Source of the DNA: Chaenocephalus aceratus
Lineage: Eukaryota; Chordata; Actinopteri; Perciformes; Channichthyidae
DNA length: 64,000 nt
NCBI GenBank assembly: GCA_023974075.1
Contig: CM043798.1
Coordinates: forward strand, 22,660,441 to 22,724,440
Direction of reading: 5' to 3'
The stretch's first letter is position 1. Each line of letters opens with the position of its first letter. The position numbers were made by a program, and so were the translations under genes. Positions 34,900 through 46,844 of this stretch are shown here, in pieces. Below the pieces are notes generated by a model. It did not search any database and was not told where the DNA came from. It saw only the letters and a program-made list of their open reading frames with translations.

Positions 34900-37800
34900 A
34901 TTCTGCATTTGAGTCCTACCTGCTTCACCCCCTCGTAAAAATGACGCCTGAAACATTGACTTCCTACCTAGATATAATCAGCAAGATACTATGTGAATAC
35001 ATAATCAGATGCTGAAATGTCCAGCAGCAGCAATTAAGAGTTGTTCGAGGGAAAAAACTACCCACCTGTCAGGGAAAAACACACTGTTTACAATGTGTTT
35101 TTCATTTCATTTTGGCAAGGCGTAGGAGTGAAGGTTGGTTAATGTGTATAGATATAAAGCCTCATATTTAATTGGGATTTCTATTTCCCTGCCAGCAGTT
35201 GCAAAGTGCAATTAAGTATTTACTGTCAATGTATGGTTAAATCCCTTGCTCAAAGGTACAACCCTTCAAATATAATATTCAATTATTTATATGTTTCTTG
35301 TGCATCTTCATAGTACAGTAAATGTAAGCCAAAGACTGATTGGCTAGCGAACATTTCAAAATGGCATGTGTGGCAGTTTTGACAATTTTGCCAGCTTACA
35401 GTTCCAACTGTGGCACCAGATTTGCTGAATCGACAACCTCTTTAACAACTTGATAAAACAAAAAATAAACTTACAGTTGTAACAAATCAAACCCATTTTT
35501 GGCTGGACATAAGTCCCCAATTAAACTTAGTGAAACTGCAGCCCAATTCAGCTGCGTTCAGTGAGTGGGAGAGAGGACAAATTCAATTGACTGCACAGAC
35601 TGATACAGTAAACCGAGTATTCACTGCATGTACAAAAAAATCAAAATGAAATACGCACTGCTACACTAAGTAATGACTTCATCGTTTGACTGCAGGCTTC
35701 AACAAAGAATCATCGCTGTAACATTGCAAAGTATGAACACAACACCTGATGTCAAATGGCACATTTCAGACTGAAGTTAGGCATCACTGTGGAATCAGAC
35801 ATGTGTGTTGATGCATTGCTTTTTTATCATAACCTTTGCAAGCTCCTCGTCATCCCCAGAGCAAGGGGAATTATGCAAGACTCATTGCAATGCTACACTA
35901 CTCTCCCTCTCATCTCATCACATTCCCTTTTCAACCACGAGTCTTTATGGTAACGGTGGACTCTGGCCCCTTAGGTGCAGACTGAAAGACCTTTTAATCT
36001 TCTCGGCATTGAATTCTTCCTTTGTCACATCTACTTACATGTTACCTCTCCTGGGGAGTCTGTAGATTTCTCTTTTGATATTTTTCGGACCTGTTCCTCT
36101 TTTCAAAGCGACCTTTTATCCTACTAACCAAAACAACTTCAGTGAAGAAAATACTGAAAACTGATACAGTGTTACCAATGACTTTGTGGACTTTTTTTGC
36201 ATGTAAATTAAATATTTTTGAGCTTAATAGCATGTTGACAGTCCTTAAAAGTAACTAGGCCGTTAAACAATAACCTACTAATAACACAAAATATGGAAAA
36301 CATATCTTCTATTGGCAGATATTAACAAGCCTCACTGCATTCTACATGACATGGCTCTTCCAAGGGCACAACTAAAGCTGAACAAATGTTTTACTTTATG
36401 GTCATAGATAAAACAAACAGGACAATGCTTTTGTCACATGAAATTCATTTAAACTTCTTTAATGGTTATATGTCCCTACATTGATTGCCAACATATTGCT
36501 TTCATGTACAACAAAGCAGCAATGCAGCTCACATGCTGCACAAAAGCAGTAGTAACTGTCAGCTGTAAAGAACACCATTTGGGTAATACTGTAGAGGATG
36601 CCATTTAATTACCTTAAACGCCTTTCGTTCCTTATTACATTCGCCGCTGGTTTCCAGGTGGCTGTCAAAGCTCCACTTTACTCCTCTCTATTTGCCTTAT
36701 TCATCTCTGGTGTTGAGGAGGAGGAGAACACTGAAGTGGGGAGATGAAGCAATGGACTTTTTATTTCTCACACAAGAATTCAGTTGACTTTCTCAATGGA
36801 GGGAGTGTGAAGCCAGTGATTAAACACTCTTTTTTTGTATTTGTGTATCCTCAAAGAACCCCATTCTGTGTGTTTCTCCTTCTGTGACAACATAAACACT
36901 TTCCACAGAAACATTTACTAACACTAATTAAAAAGGAGATTGTTAAAAAAACGTTTTCTATCACAGTGGGAATCACTACTAGTGGTTTGATTTGTTTTAC
37001 CTGGAGTGTGTCTCTCCCTACATTGAATACACATTGTTTTGGCTGTAATTGGTTATACATTGCTTTGTTGCTGCTGCCAAAATTGTGGTGGATATTTGTC
37101 CTCATGCAAGCGAGTCTGGATTATAAACTCTCTCATATAAATATAATATAAAGTACTTCATATCAAAGGAAAAGCAAAAACAATTTAAAAGTCATCAAAA
37201 AGCTCTCTCATATTTCAAGAAAATCAAGTTATTTTACTTCAAGTGTTCTTTACCAATCTGAAATTGTTGGAAAAATCACAAACTGGCATCTGAAACATGA
37301 TATCATAACACTAACAGCTAATGGCTACTTACATCTAATACCTCGTTCATTTTCTTACGCACTACAGTATATTTCTAGTGATGATTTATTCATCACTAAC
37401 TCTCTGTGGGTTTCTACAAAAAGTGAGCAATTACAAACAGCAATATTGTACACCTTATCCCTTCAATATATAGCCTAGCTTTACACTAAATCCCCTAGAA
37501 AGCCGCCAAATCTATGATATCATGGTTTCATGCATTTGCTGGCAGCTAAGGCTGGAGATGTGGAGGGGCATTTGTTTCCAGCATTCACAGCCGGCCCTCT
37601 GGGAACGACATTCAGCATACCCAAAGGCGGGCAATGGCTCTTATCTGAGTAATACACCTTTTAGTGCTGTTGCTACTCTGGCTCTTGGGCTACCATTGCT
37701 ACAGCTGCTGGTAGGTATCCGAGTTAACAACGTGTTATTGCTTGAGGCAAGGGCATTTGGGAAAATACACGATGATTAACCTACTGTAAGCCAACAGTCT

Positions 37801-38191
37801 TGTTAAAGCTGACCTTATATTGGCCTGTATCATGATGTGTGGGAAAACTGAATAACATTATGTCCTTTAAAGCTCTTAAACTAACCTCACCTACAGTATG
37901 TGTACCATAGGTCACTAAAAAGCTTGTTCTGACCAGACTATTCTTCTGACCAACAGAAACATAATTAAAATATGTTTTCATAGATACAAATGAGGATATT
38001 TGGAAATGATACCACTTTAGAATCCTTGAAAGTTTAATGGGATCTGTAGTGGATGATTTCTGATTGTGGCTCTAAGTGTGAAAGCAACAAGGGAAACAAC
38101 ATCCAATCAAAAACACATTATGTAACCGAGATATTCTTTAGGCCCCCTTTTTTGTTTAACCAAAACAACCTGCTTATTCAATGAAAACAAC

Positions 38192-38192
<1 letters not shown>

Positions 38193-38260
<68 letters not shown>
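38193..38260. repeat. (TG)n microsatellite
   Basis: Perfect TG tract of 68 bp. Confidence 0.95.
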
Positions 38261-38261
<1 letters not shown>

Positions 38262-39104
38262 CATACTGACCGTGAATGCTACACACTTAAATAGCCCTCA
38301 CAGGAAAACAGGCTCTTGACAATCGCTAGCAAACATGTCAAGCACGAATAAATATTGGCGGTTCATTTTTGCCTTTTTTCATGATTCGTGAGGATTTTAG
38401 TACAAACTATTTTGGGAAAATAGTGCAGATGAGCTGAAAGATGATTGACCCCAATGAACCAGATGTACTTATTCTTTTCAGTAGTCTGGCTTGCTCCATT
38501 TAGCGAGCAAAACTTTTACCTATCTTTGAGTGTTATCTCATAAGACCTTAGGTTATGCAGAATGATAGATATTAGGTTGGAAAGACCAGACATCAGAGAA
38601 CAGAGAGTTCCTAAAAATCCTTTAAGATAAAGACACACATTCAAACTCCACCTGTCCTGGCTTGAAGATAGAGCCAGCAAGCACAGAGATACTGCCTTTT
38701 CATTCAAGCTGTCAGAAGCCTTTCTCCACCCTACAGATTTGAAAGTGTGCGTTTGGATAAAGCAGCTGCTGAGAGCCACTGTGCAGAAACAAGGGGGCTG
38801 TAATTTCACTCCTTTCAGTAGATCAAAGAGTAACTCCTGGTGCTATCTATCTAAATAGAGCAGCCTGTTGGTTGTCAATGATGCCACTAACCTGGCTAAA
38901 AGATGGATGACCTTATTTGGCCATTGTCTGTTAGAAGGCAGACATGTTGGACATCAATGGAGGGGCTGGCAGTGCAGTGAGCTGTGGCTGGAGTCCTAAT
39001 GCCAGAGTGAGGAAGGTACAATGGATATCACAAGCACTATATACAAAGTAATTTGGCAAAGGTTAGTTAGAGCCAGGGCCAGTGGTGCAAAATGCCCTGT
39101 GATT

Positions 39105-39230
39105 GAATGTCGACCTGCCCAAGGTGGTACACGCCTCCTGCCCAATGTCAACTGGGATAGGCCTCAGCCCCCGTGGCACTGAGAGGGATAAGCGGTCACA
39201 CACAATGGATGGATGGATGGATAGATAGTT
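39105..39230 (+). repeat. Retroposon 3' tail ending in (GGAT)n
   Basis: CGACCTGCCCAAGGTGGTAC, CAACTGGGATAGGCCTCAGC, GGGATAAGCGGTCACACACA and then ATGGATGGATGGATGGAT. This order is a very common fish LINE/SINE 3' tail; the parent family is not decided. Confidence 0.55.
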
Positions 39231-42112
39231 GAGCAGCAGTAAACTGAAATCCTCCTAATCAATACAGGACCCTGGATGACTTTGAATGTTCAACTTTCTT
39301 CGTAGATAGTATATGTGCCATGCCTAATGACGAGATTGCCTTATTTGGGCACTATTTAACATTAGTAACTCTTATTATTGGCAATAAATAGCATAAAATA
39401 AGGTTCATACATAACATCATTTTGAAGGTAGGTGTATGTCATATATAAGAGGTAAATCATATTGAAACAAAATTATGTTTCCTGTAAGGCCTCTATAGTG
39501 CAACATGCTTTTTTCAAATATGTAATAAAAACACTTTCTTACTAACTTCACTTAAAACAATGTTTTTATCCCCTACGTTCTCCTCTTTTCTTACAGTTAT
39601 CCAGTCTACATCACAGGAGAAGTTCTTGATATTAGCCCATGTTGTGTTTTTTTGTGACAGTTGGATATGTGCTCTCTTACGGTGACACAAACATTTGTGA
39701 GTATGACAAAGATACCTGTGCTTACCAGAGAGCCTGGCCTGTCCTAATGGGGTTATCTGGATTTACAGAGGGCTTAGCATTTCTGAGAATACACTCCAGT
39801 CAATGTTACAGACATACCAGCTGAATTGTGAAGGAAAGGCCACTCCCATGGAGGGTAATATGAACACGAATGAAAAAATAGTTGTCCATAACTCACAGTC
39901 CCTAACTGGATTATGAGCACCTGTAGACTTCAGCAATTTAGAAGACTACCGGATCAGCTAAAGACCCCCCACAAATGCCCTTTCTGTCTGACAAACCAAT
40001 AAGTAAAATCAGGGGTAAACCAAAGCCTCATGAGCCCTCTGCTGAGGCAATATACCAGGCCTAAAATATGTCCTAAAGATGAAGAAAATCAAACAGTTAG
40101 AGAGAAACCAAATGCTAGCTTTGCTCAGCATGTGGTGGATATGCACCTCCACTACATCCGCTTTCAAAAGCCTTGCAGCCAAGACTAACACTCCAGGAGA
40201 GAATGAATAACTCCAGCACTCTTATGGTTGGATTGATGAGGGTAAGCTGGGTACAAACATAGTCTCTCACAGTATATGAACTCATGGTTACTCCATCCAG
40301 CATAATCATAGTGACACCTAATCCATCTATCTATTGATCTCTTTGGGTAGTCCCCATACATTTGAAATATACCCGGAGAAAGTCTCTATATAATAAAAAA
40401 AGAAGCATTTCAGAAGTTCTGACTATGTTTTTGCTTCTCCACCAGCTGTACAGAGAGGAACTCATGTAGTTGTGTCATGCTCATGTTTCAGTCTCTTCCC
40501 TAAAGGCATGTCATGGAATGCTCTTTCATGTAACAAACATGTTTATTGATTTTCTTTTTCATCTAAAACCTTTACTTCAACACTGAATTATTGAAAATAA
40601 ATGCATAGGGACTGGTACTAGAACACTAAAAGGCAATACATGTGGTTACAAGAAGCACACATACATTACAATTGCATTGACATTCTGACTCAATCCTTTC
40701 TACTGGGGGATTTATTTATTTTTTTCACAGGGAACATGCTAACATTCATGGTGTGTTTAGAAACTGTGTGGTAAGGGATTGTGCCATTTCTGGGGCACTA
40801 TTATAACTTCCCAAAGACACATTGTCTAAATCAATTGCTTAGGTTTTTCTGGCTAACAAACAGGAACCCAATTGGCTTTTTATTTCATTAAAGCAAATGT
40901 GTTTTATTTAACTACATTACATGTTTCAGACTCCTACCCAACTGTGTCCTAATGTATGCTTAATCTTGTTTTCATGTTATCAGGACCAGAAATCTTGTGA
41001 AAGACAGGTTTGATTACGTTGGCCCTGCATTGCCCTGGAGTCCCAAATCTTGTGAGGTGAGAATTGAGAGCGCCCTAAAATGAATTAGGCCCATATGGCA
41101 GTGTGCTGCGTGCCAGGGAGGCCAACAAGTGTTCAGCTCTAAATTAAGAAGTGTTACATGATCCAAATTAACATGCCTTAGGACCTTGTTATGACAAGAA
41201 GATGTGCAATTGTGTGGTGCCTTTTACATGAACAACTAAGTCATTTCAAATCGGAGTCTAAAAATCTCCTAACAACTCAATGAAATAGGGCTATCAGACA
41301 ACTTTTGAGCAAGTTTGACATAACTATATCAAACAAAAACACAAAAAGACTGTTATGTCTTTGTATGTTTAGTTTAGTTTAGTATGAAGCCATTTTATTT
41401 TCAGTACAGACAAGTGTTTGAGTTTGAAGACATGCAATTTAAAATGGAGACTCCTGGCTTTTGGTATCATCGAACAGTTGATCATGAATTATTTAACACT
41501 AACAAAATATCCTTGAGCTATCACAAGACACTGCATGTGTGATGAAGAGGTGCGAGGTTGCTAGTCTTAAGGGCAATTACATATGATTTCTTCCCCAATT
41601 ATTGCTATTTTTAACAATGAAACAACACTGTGGGATTGGAGAGCTCATTACACACCAGAAAACACTTTTTCTTTGTGATGAATGAAAGCCCTGCAGCACT
41701 TTTTCAAAAGGTAAGTGATCAAAGCTTCCATTTGATGGGTCTTTTTGATAATGTTAAGAGGTAGAGAGAAATATAAAGCTAGTCATCCAACATGAGGATA
41801 TCAAGTAAATCAGCCCAATGGGACAACCCTAAAGCTGTTCTTACAAACTGCAAATTATACACCGATAAAAGTGATTTTTAGTGGTGGTAAGTAAAGAGAA
41901 AAATAGTAACTACATAACAAGAAGATGTGCAAAAGTTTTTGTGCGTTGCAACTCACACATGTACATACACACACACGCTTACACATATAAAGACATTGGA
42001 GTCCTGCTAGAGTCACGAGGGTGGCAAAGAGGAGGCAAATCCTACTCTGATTGAGCTAATTACCGCATGGTGTTTTATTTTCTTTACTTTTCTAGCCCCT
42101 CATGCTATAATC

Positions 42113-43588
42113 ATGTGTATTTTCTCCATTCCTGTTCATGTGTCTTCTCGCAATTATCACTGGCCCTGTGTATCTCCTAATCGCTATAACCGGCCTGCTC
42201 TCGTCTATCCCACGTGCTCCACTGAGATCCAACATCTAGTTTCAGGCGGCCTGTGGAACTGCCAGTCAGCTGTTCCTAAGGCTGACTTAATCTCTGGCTA
42301 CGTCTCCCTGCAGACCCTGGATTTCCTTGCTCTCACTGAGACCTGGATTACTCCATTCAACACATCCACCCCAGCAGCTCTCTCCACAGCATATTCCTTC
42401 TCCCATACACCCAGACCCACTGGCAGAGGAGGTGGCACTGGTCTCCTGCTCTCTCCCAAATGGAGCTTTTCCCTCTTCAAGCTACCTAACTTCACTCCTT
42501 CCACCTTTGAATTCCATGCCGTCACAGTAACCCATCCGATACAATTAACCATTGTTGTTCTCTACTGTCCACCAGACGCCTTGGGGGACTTCTTGGAGGA
42601 ATTAGATAATCTCCTCTCACACATCCCTGAAACTGGTCCTCCCGCTGTACTTCTCGGAGACTTCAACCTCCAGACAGGGAAGATAGACGAACTAACATCT
42701 CTGTTAACCGCCTTTGCTTTCTCACTGTCTCCATCCCCACCAACTCATAAAGCTGGCAATATCCTTGATCTCATATTCTCAAGGAACTGCGCTACTTCTA
42801 ACCTCTCTGTAAACCCGCTCCACACATCTGATCACTTCTTCATTTCATTCTCTCTACCCCTTTCCAAACATAACAAACTAATCTCTTCTCCTCCTGCACC
42901 TGTCCGCCGTAACCTTCGTTCCCTCTCCCCCTCTACCTTTGCCTCAGCAGTGCTCTCAGCCCTCCCTTCCTCTGACTCGTTCCAACTCCTGCCTCCAAAT
43001 TCTGCTGCGGAAACTCTCCTCTCTATTCTCTCATCCTCTCTGGCCTCTCTCTGTCCTCTCACATATCGGCAGGCTCGTCAGTCCCCTCCTGCTCCCTGGC
43101 TAAATGACGCACTGCGTGCTAATAGAACCGTCCTTCTGGCAGCCGAGCGGAAACGGTGGAAATCCAAACACCGCGACGACCTCCTAACCTATCAGGCTCT
43201 CCTCTCCTCTTTCTCTGCTTCGATCTCTCAGGCAAAAAGCACTTTCTTTCAAGATAAGATCCAATCTTCCTATTCCAATCCCAAAAAACTATTTTCCATC
43301 TTCTCCACCCTCTTGGACCCTCCCAAATCCCCTCCCCCCTCCTCACTTCTGTCAAGCGACTTTGTTAACCACTTTGAAAAAAAGGTTGATGATATTCGCT
43401 CTTCTTTTTCTGACTCACCTTTACTCACCGCTGGGTCACCAGACCCTCCTTCCACCCGCACACTAACCTCCTTTTCCCCTCTCTCGCCAAGTGAGGTTCT
43501 TACCCTCATTACCTCTGCCCGCCCTACCACCTACCACCTGTCCTCTGGACCCTATCCCTTCAAACCTCCTTCAGACTATCGCTCCTGA
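42113..43588 (+). pseudogene. L2 ORF2, apurinic endonuclease domain part
   Basis: The frame encodes an AP-endonuclease-type domain: GLWNCQSA (Asn49), LTETW (Glu76), LLGDFN (Asp183, Asn185), THKAGNILDL (211-220) and TSDHF (Asp240, His241). These are the catalytic and DNA-contacting motifs of LINE endonucleases, which nick the target for reverse transcription. The protein continues into the linker (HFEKKVDDIRSS) shared with copy 1. The true frame is lost at the tandem 7-bp duplication CTACCAC (43524-43530 and 43531-43537), which copy 1 lacks; the residues after it are out of frame. Confidence 0.85.
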
Positions 43589-44989
43589 TATTCTACCGTT
43601 TCTCACCCATTTCATCAACACTTCTCTAACTTCTGGTCACTTTCCAAACAGTCTCAAGGAGGCAAGAGTAAACCCTCTCCTAAAGAAACCCACTCTCAAC
43701 CCGTCTGATGTTATAAACTACAGGCCTGTCTCTCTACTCCCGTTCCTGTCTAAAACACTTGAATGCGCTGTCTTTAAACAACTCTCCTGTTATCTCCATC
43801 AGAACAACCTTCTGGATCCGCACCAGTCTGGTTTCAGGCAGGTCACTCCACAGAAACTGCTCTCATTGCTGTCACTGAGGAACTGCACACTGCCAAAGCA
43901 GCATCCCTCTCCTCTGTCATCATCCTTTTGGACCTGTCTGCTGCATTCGACACGGTGAACCATCAGATCCTCCTTCGCACTCTCCAAGAACTTGGAGTTT
44001 CAGGCTCTGCACTTTCCCTCCTCACCTCATACCTCAAAGACCGTACCTACAGGGTAACTTGGAGAGGGTCCGAGTCCGACCCTTGTCAATTAACTACAGG
44101 GGTCCCTCAGGGCTCTGTTATTGGTCCCCTCCTCTTCTCCCTGTACACAAACTCGCTCGGATCTGTCATTAGCCCGCATGGTTTTTCATACCACTGCTAC
44201 GCTGACGACACCCAATTAATTCTGTCCTTTCCCCGCTCAGAGACCCAGGTCGTCGCACGCATCTGTGCTTGTCTAGCTGACATCTCTCAGTGGATGTCCG
44301 CTCATCATCTCAAGCTCAACCTTGACAAGACTGAACTGCTTTTCCTTACGGGAAAAGATTGTCCCACTCTTGACCTGACTATCAACATCGACACCTCTGT
44401 TGTTTCCCCGACCCAGACTGCAAGGAATATGGGTGTGATCCTAGATAACAACCTGTCCTTCACTGCAAACATCGCTGCTACAACCCGTTGCTGCAGATAC
44501 ACGCTTTACAACATCAGGAAGATACGTCCCCAGCTGACCCTGAAAGCGACGCAGCTTCTGGTCCAGGCTCTCGTCATCTCACGCCTAGACTACTGCAACT
44601 CCCTCCTGGCTGGTCTACCTGCATGTGCCATCCGACCTCTGCAGCTCATCCAGAATGCAGCTGCTCGTCTGGTCTTCAACCTTCCTACATTTTCCCACAC
44701 CACTCCGCTCCTCCGCTCCCTTCACTGGCTTCCGGTAACTGCTAGAATTCACTTCAAGACACTGGTACTTGCATACCATGCTGCGAATGGATCTGGCCCT
44801 TCCTACATCCAGGACATGGTTAAACTGTACACCCCAGCGCGTGCACTACGCTCTGCATCAGCCAAACGACTCGCTGCGAGGGGGACCCAAGTTCCCATCA
44901 GCAAAAACACGTGGCTCCAAAATGGTGGAATGAGCTCCCCATTGACATCAGGACAGCAGAAAGCCTGCACATCTTCCGGCGCAGACTGA
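43538..44989 (+). pseudogene. L2 ORF2, reverse transcriptase part, further broken
   Basis: After the 7-bp duplication the RT continues in a new frame (INYRPVSLLP), then shifts again at about 43836, where GTTTCAGGC lacks one A found in copy 1. The remaining frame has DLSAAFDTVNH, GVPQGSVIGPLL and YADDTQL intact. Near the C-terminus two further deletions relative to copy 1 (about 11 bp near 44877 and about 14 bp near 44914) alter the end. With at least two frameshifts it cannot make a full ORF2 protein. Confidence 0.85.
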
Positions 44990-45196
44990 AAACTCATCTC
45001 TTTCGACTCCACCTCGAGCGATAGAATTACTAACAAATAACTGCTAACAGAGCACTTATATACTAATAAAGGACTGGCTTATCTATAGCCAGTTGAGTAG
45101 CACTTGAAATGCTTGGCTCTATGAAACCTGATGTACTTATATGATTCTGTTTTCTTCAAGGTTGTGTCTTCCTGGTTGAATGTACTTATTGTAAGT

Positions 45197-45213
45197 CGCT
45201 TTGGATAAAAGCG
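45197..45213 (+). other. L2 3' tail stem-loop with GGATA loop (copy 2)
   Basis: CGCTTT and AAAGCG form a perfect six-pair stem around the GGATA loop, as in the UnaL2 tail. It is followed by an (AATGT)n 3' end at about 45229-45249. Confidence 0.75.
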
Positions 45214-45250
45214 TCAGCTAAATGCAATGTAATGTAATGTAATGTAATAT

Positions 45251-45568
45251 ACACAATGTGCAATGACGGAATATATCTCAACAAATCAGTGCATGTTTTA
45301 ACACTCAATCAGACTGAATGAGAAATGATAGTCTGTGCATCTAATTATTTCATATGGTGATAGAAATGATAGTCACACCATGTTCTAAGTATGATTCTAT
45401 TCATGAAAGATCCTCAGCTGCAGTCACTTCAGCAGTAGCCGATATAGAGAGATCATGAGCTAAGGCACTGCAGCTAGAATGTGTCAAACAAAAAATATCC
45501 CAGTTTGAATTTCCCCATGTGAAAGAACATTATAGGAGGCTGTAATGTTTAGGCTGCATGATGGTGCA
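45251..45568. other. Spacer, nothing recognised
   Basis: AT-rich non-coding sequence between the L2 tail and the hAT 5' ends. Confidence 0.5.
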
Positions 45569-46130
45569 CAGGGGCGGACTGACCATCGGGACGTTCGGGA
45601 CGAATCCCGATGGGCCGGTACTGAAGTGGGCCGGTCGGACGATGTGGGCCGGCCGGTAACCGGCAGGGCTCGACATTAAATGGCCCGCTGGCCCGGAAGC
45701 ACTATTTAGACACCCCGGGCCAGCATAACGTACTTTCCACTTGCCCGCTCGGGCCACTAAAAATATTGCTTTAAAAAAATGGGCCTGTGGTATTGGTATT
45801 TTGACTAGCAATTTAGTTAAATAGTTTCGTTTATCAACGCTACAACATAGCGTTCCGTGAGTCGGTTATCGTTGTTGTTGGGTGAAAAGCAAACAGCTGT
45901 TTGCTGCGGTGCGCAGCGGGAGCGGAGCAGCGGAGCGCGGAGCGCAGCGGTACAGACTATCGCGCCACCTAACAACCATTCGCCAAATGTTTTTAATACC
46001 AGCGGTAACCGGCCAAGCGCCGGGCAAAAAACAATCTTCAAATAAAATAAAGTCACCGGAGGAGTTAAAGGAGAGTGACAGGGAGTATGAGAAGAAGAGG
46101 GAGAGAAAGTTTCAGCCAGCTTGATCGATG
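45569..46130 (+). mobile_element. hAT transposon 5' portions (two adjacent termini)
   Basis: CAGGGGCGGACTGACC begins at 45569 and CAGGGCTCGACATTAAATGG at 45664; both look like hAT 5' termini. From about 46040 a short frame reads KSPEELKESDREYEKKRERK, which resembles the N-terminus of hAT-type transposase-derived proteins. No catalytic core or right terminus was identified, so these are fragments. Assignment from terminal pattern and a short peptide. Confidence 0.45.
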
Positions 46131-46844
46131 GAGTTGGCTGCAGTGACGCGTCCTAAAACCCTCTTATAATCTATCGATTAGATTTATGATTCGAAAATTA
46201 TAAAAGTAGGGTAGACATGTGGAGATTATCCGGCTGAACAAAACGTGCATTTATCAAACGGGTTTGTTTTCCACAGACCTTATTTCCAGCTATTTTCCAA
46301 AACCCTTGTCGAGGGAACCAGCAGCTTACTTCCTGGTTTCAGAACACGTCACTGGCTGCACCTCTCAATATGATGCCAATATAAACAAGGTCTTCTGTCG
46401 GCTCTGTACATCAATGCCGACCTATGCTGACAAGTAAGTGAAGAGTAGACAATATAAAGGTATTGGCGAAATGTCCCAGCAGTTTAGGATAATGAAGGTT
46501 TAGGTTCTAATCAAATAAATTACATAGCCATTACATGTCTAACTCCTAATGACAGGAAGACAGAAAGTGCATTATACAAATAATAATAATAATAACAGAC
46601 ATTTTTTAACAATGACCACAATATCATTATTTTAATAAACCAAATATGAACAATTGAGGAAAATGAGGAAGAACTGATGATTAAAATGTTGTAGTACAAG
46701 TACTAATGTAGTTAGTGCATACATTACTATTGCAACAAATGTGTTAATTTTCTTCATTATTAGTAGATTTTTTTTTTTTGGACGAATGCTCCAGGCCCGG
46801 TAGACATTATTTACTCTTAATGTCTACCGCTAGTAAATTGTCTA
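46131..46844. other. Spacer with a perfect 10-bp hairpin
   Basis: Non-coding. It ends with an inverted repeat GGTAGACATT / AATGTCTACC at 46799-46828, just before the broken end of the THAP-type element copy 2. Confidence 0.6.

Larger units (their letters stand above)
34900..42095. other. Intergenic, 7 kb, nothing coding recognised
   Basis: Non-coding sequence holding the (GT)n at 38193-38260 and the GGAT-ended repeat near 39105-39230 (both listed). A GC-richer patch at 37540-37720 stands out but carries no recognisable exon. Confidence 0.5.
42100..45250 (+). mobile_element. L2-clade LINE, copy 2, with endonuclease and RT but frameshifted
   Basis: A 3.15-kb L2 copy covering most of ORF2 and the 3' UTR, ending in the GGATA hairpin and (AATGT)n. 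Its 3' 1.9 kb closely matches 23528-25413. The 5' border is approximate (no ORF1 is seen). No duplication was found at the ends. Confidence 0.85.

Noticed and set aside
39639..39824. Short frame with a possible hydrophobic start
   Set aside because: No motif, no splice context, chance length.
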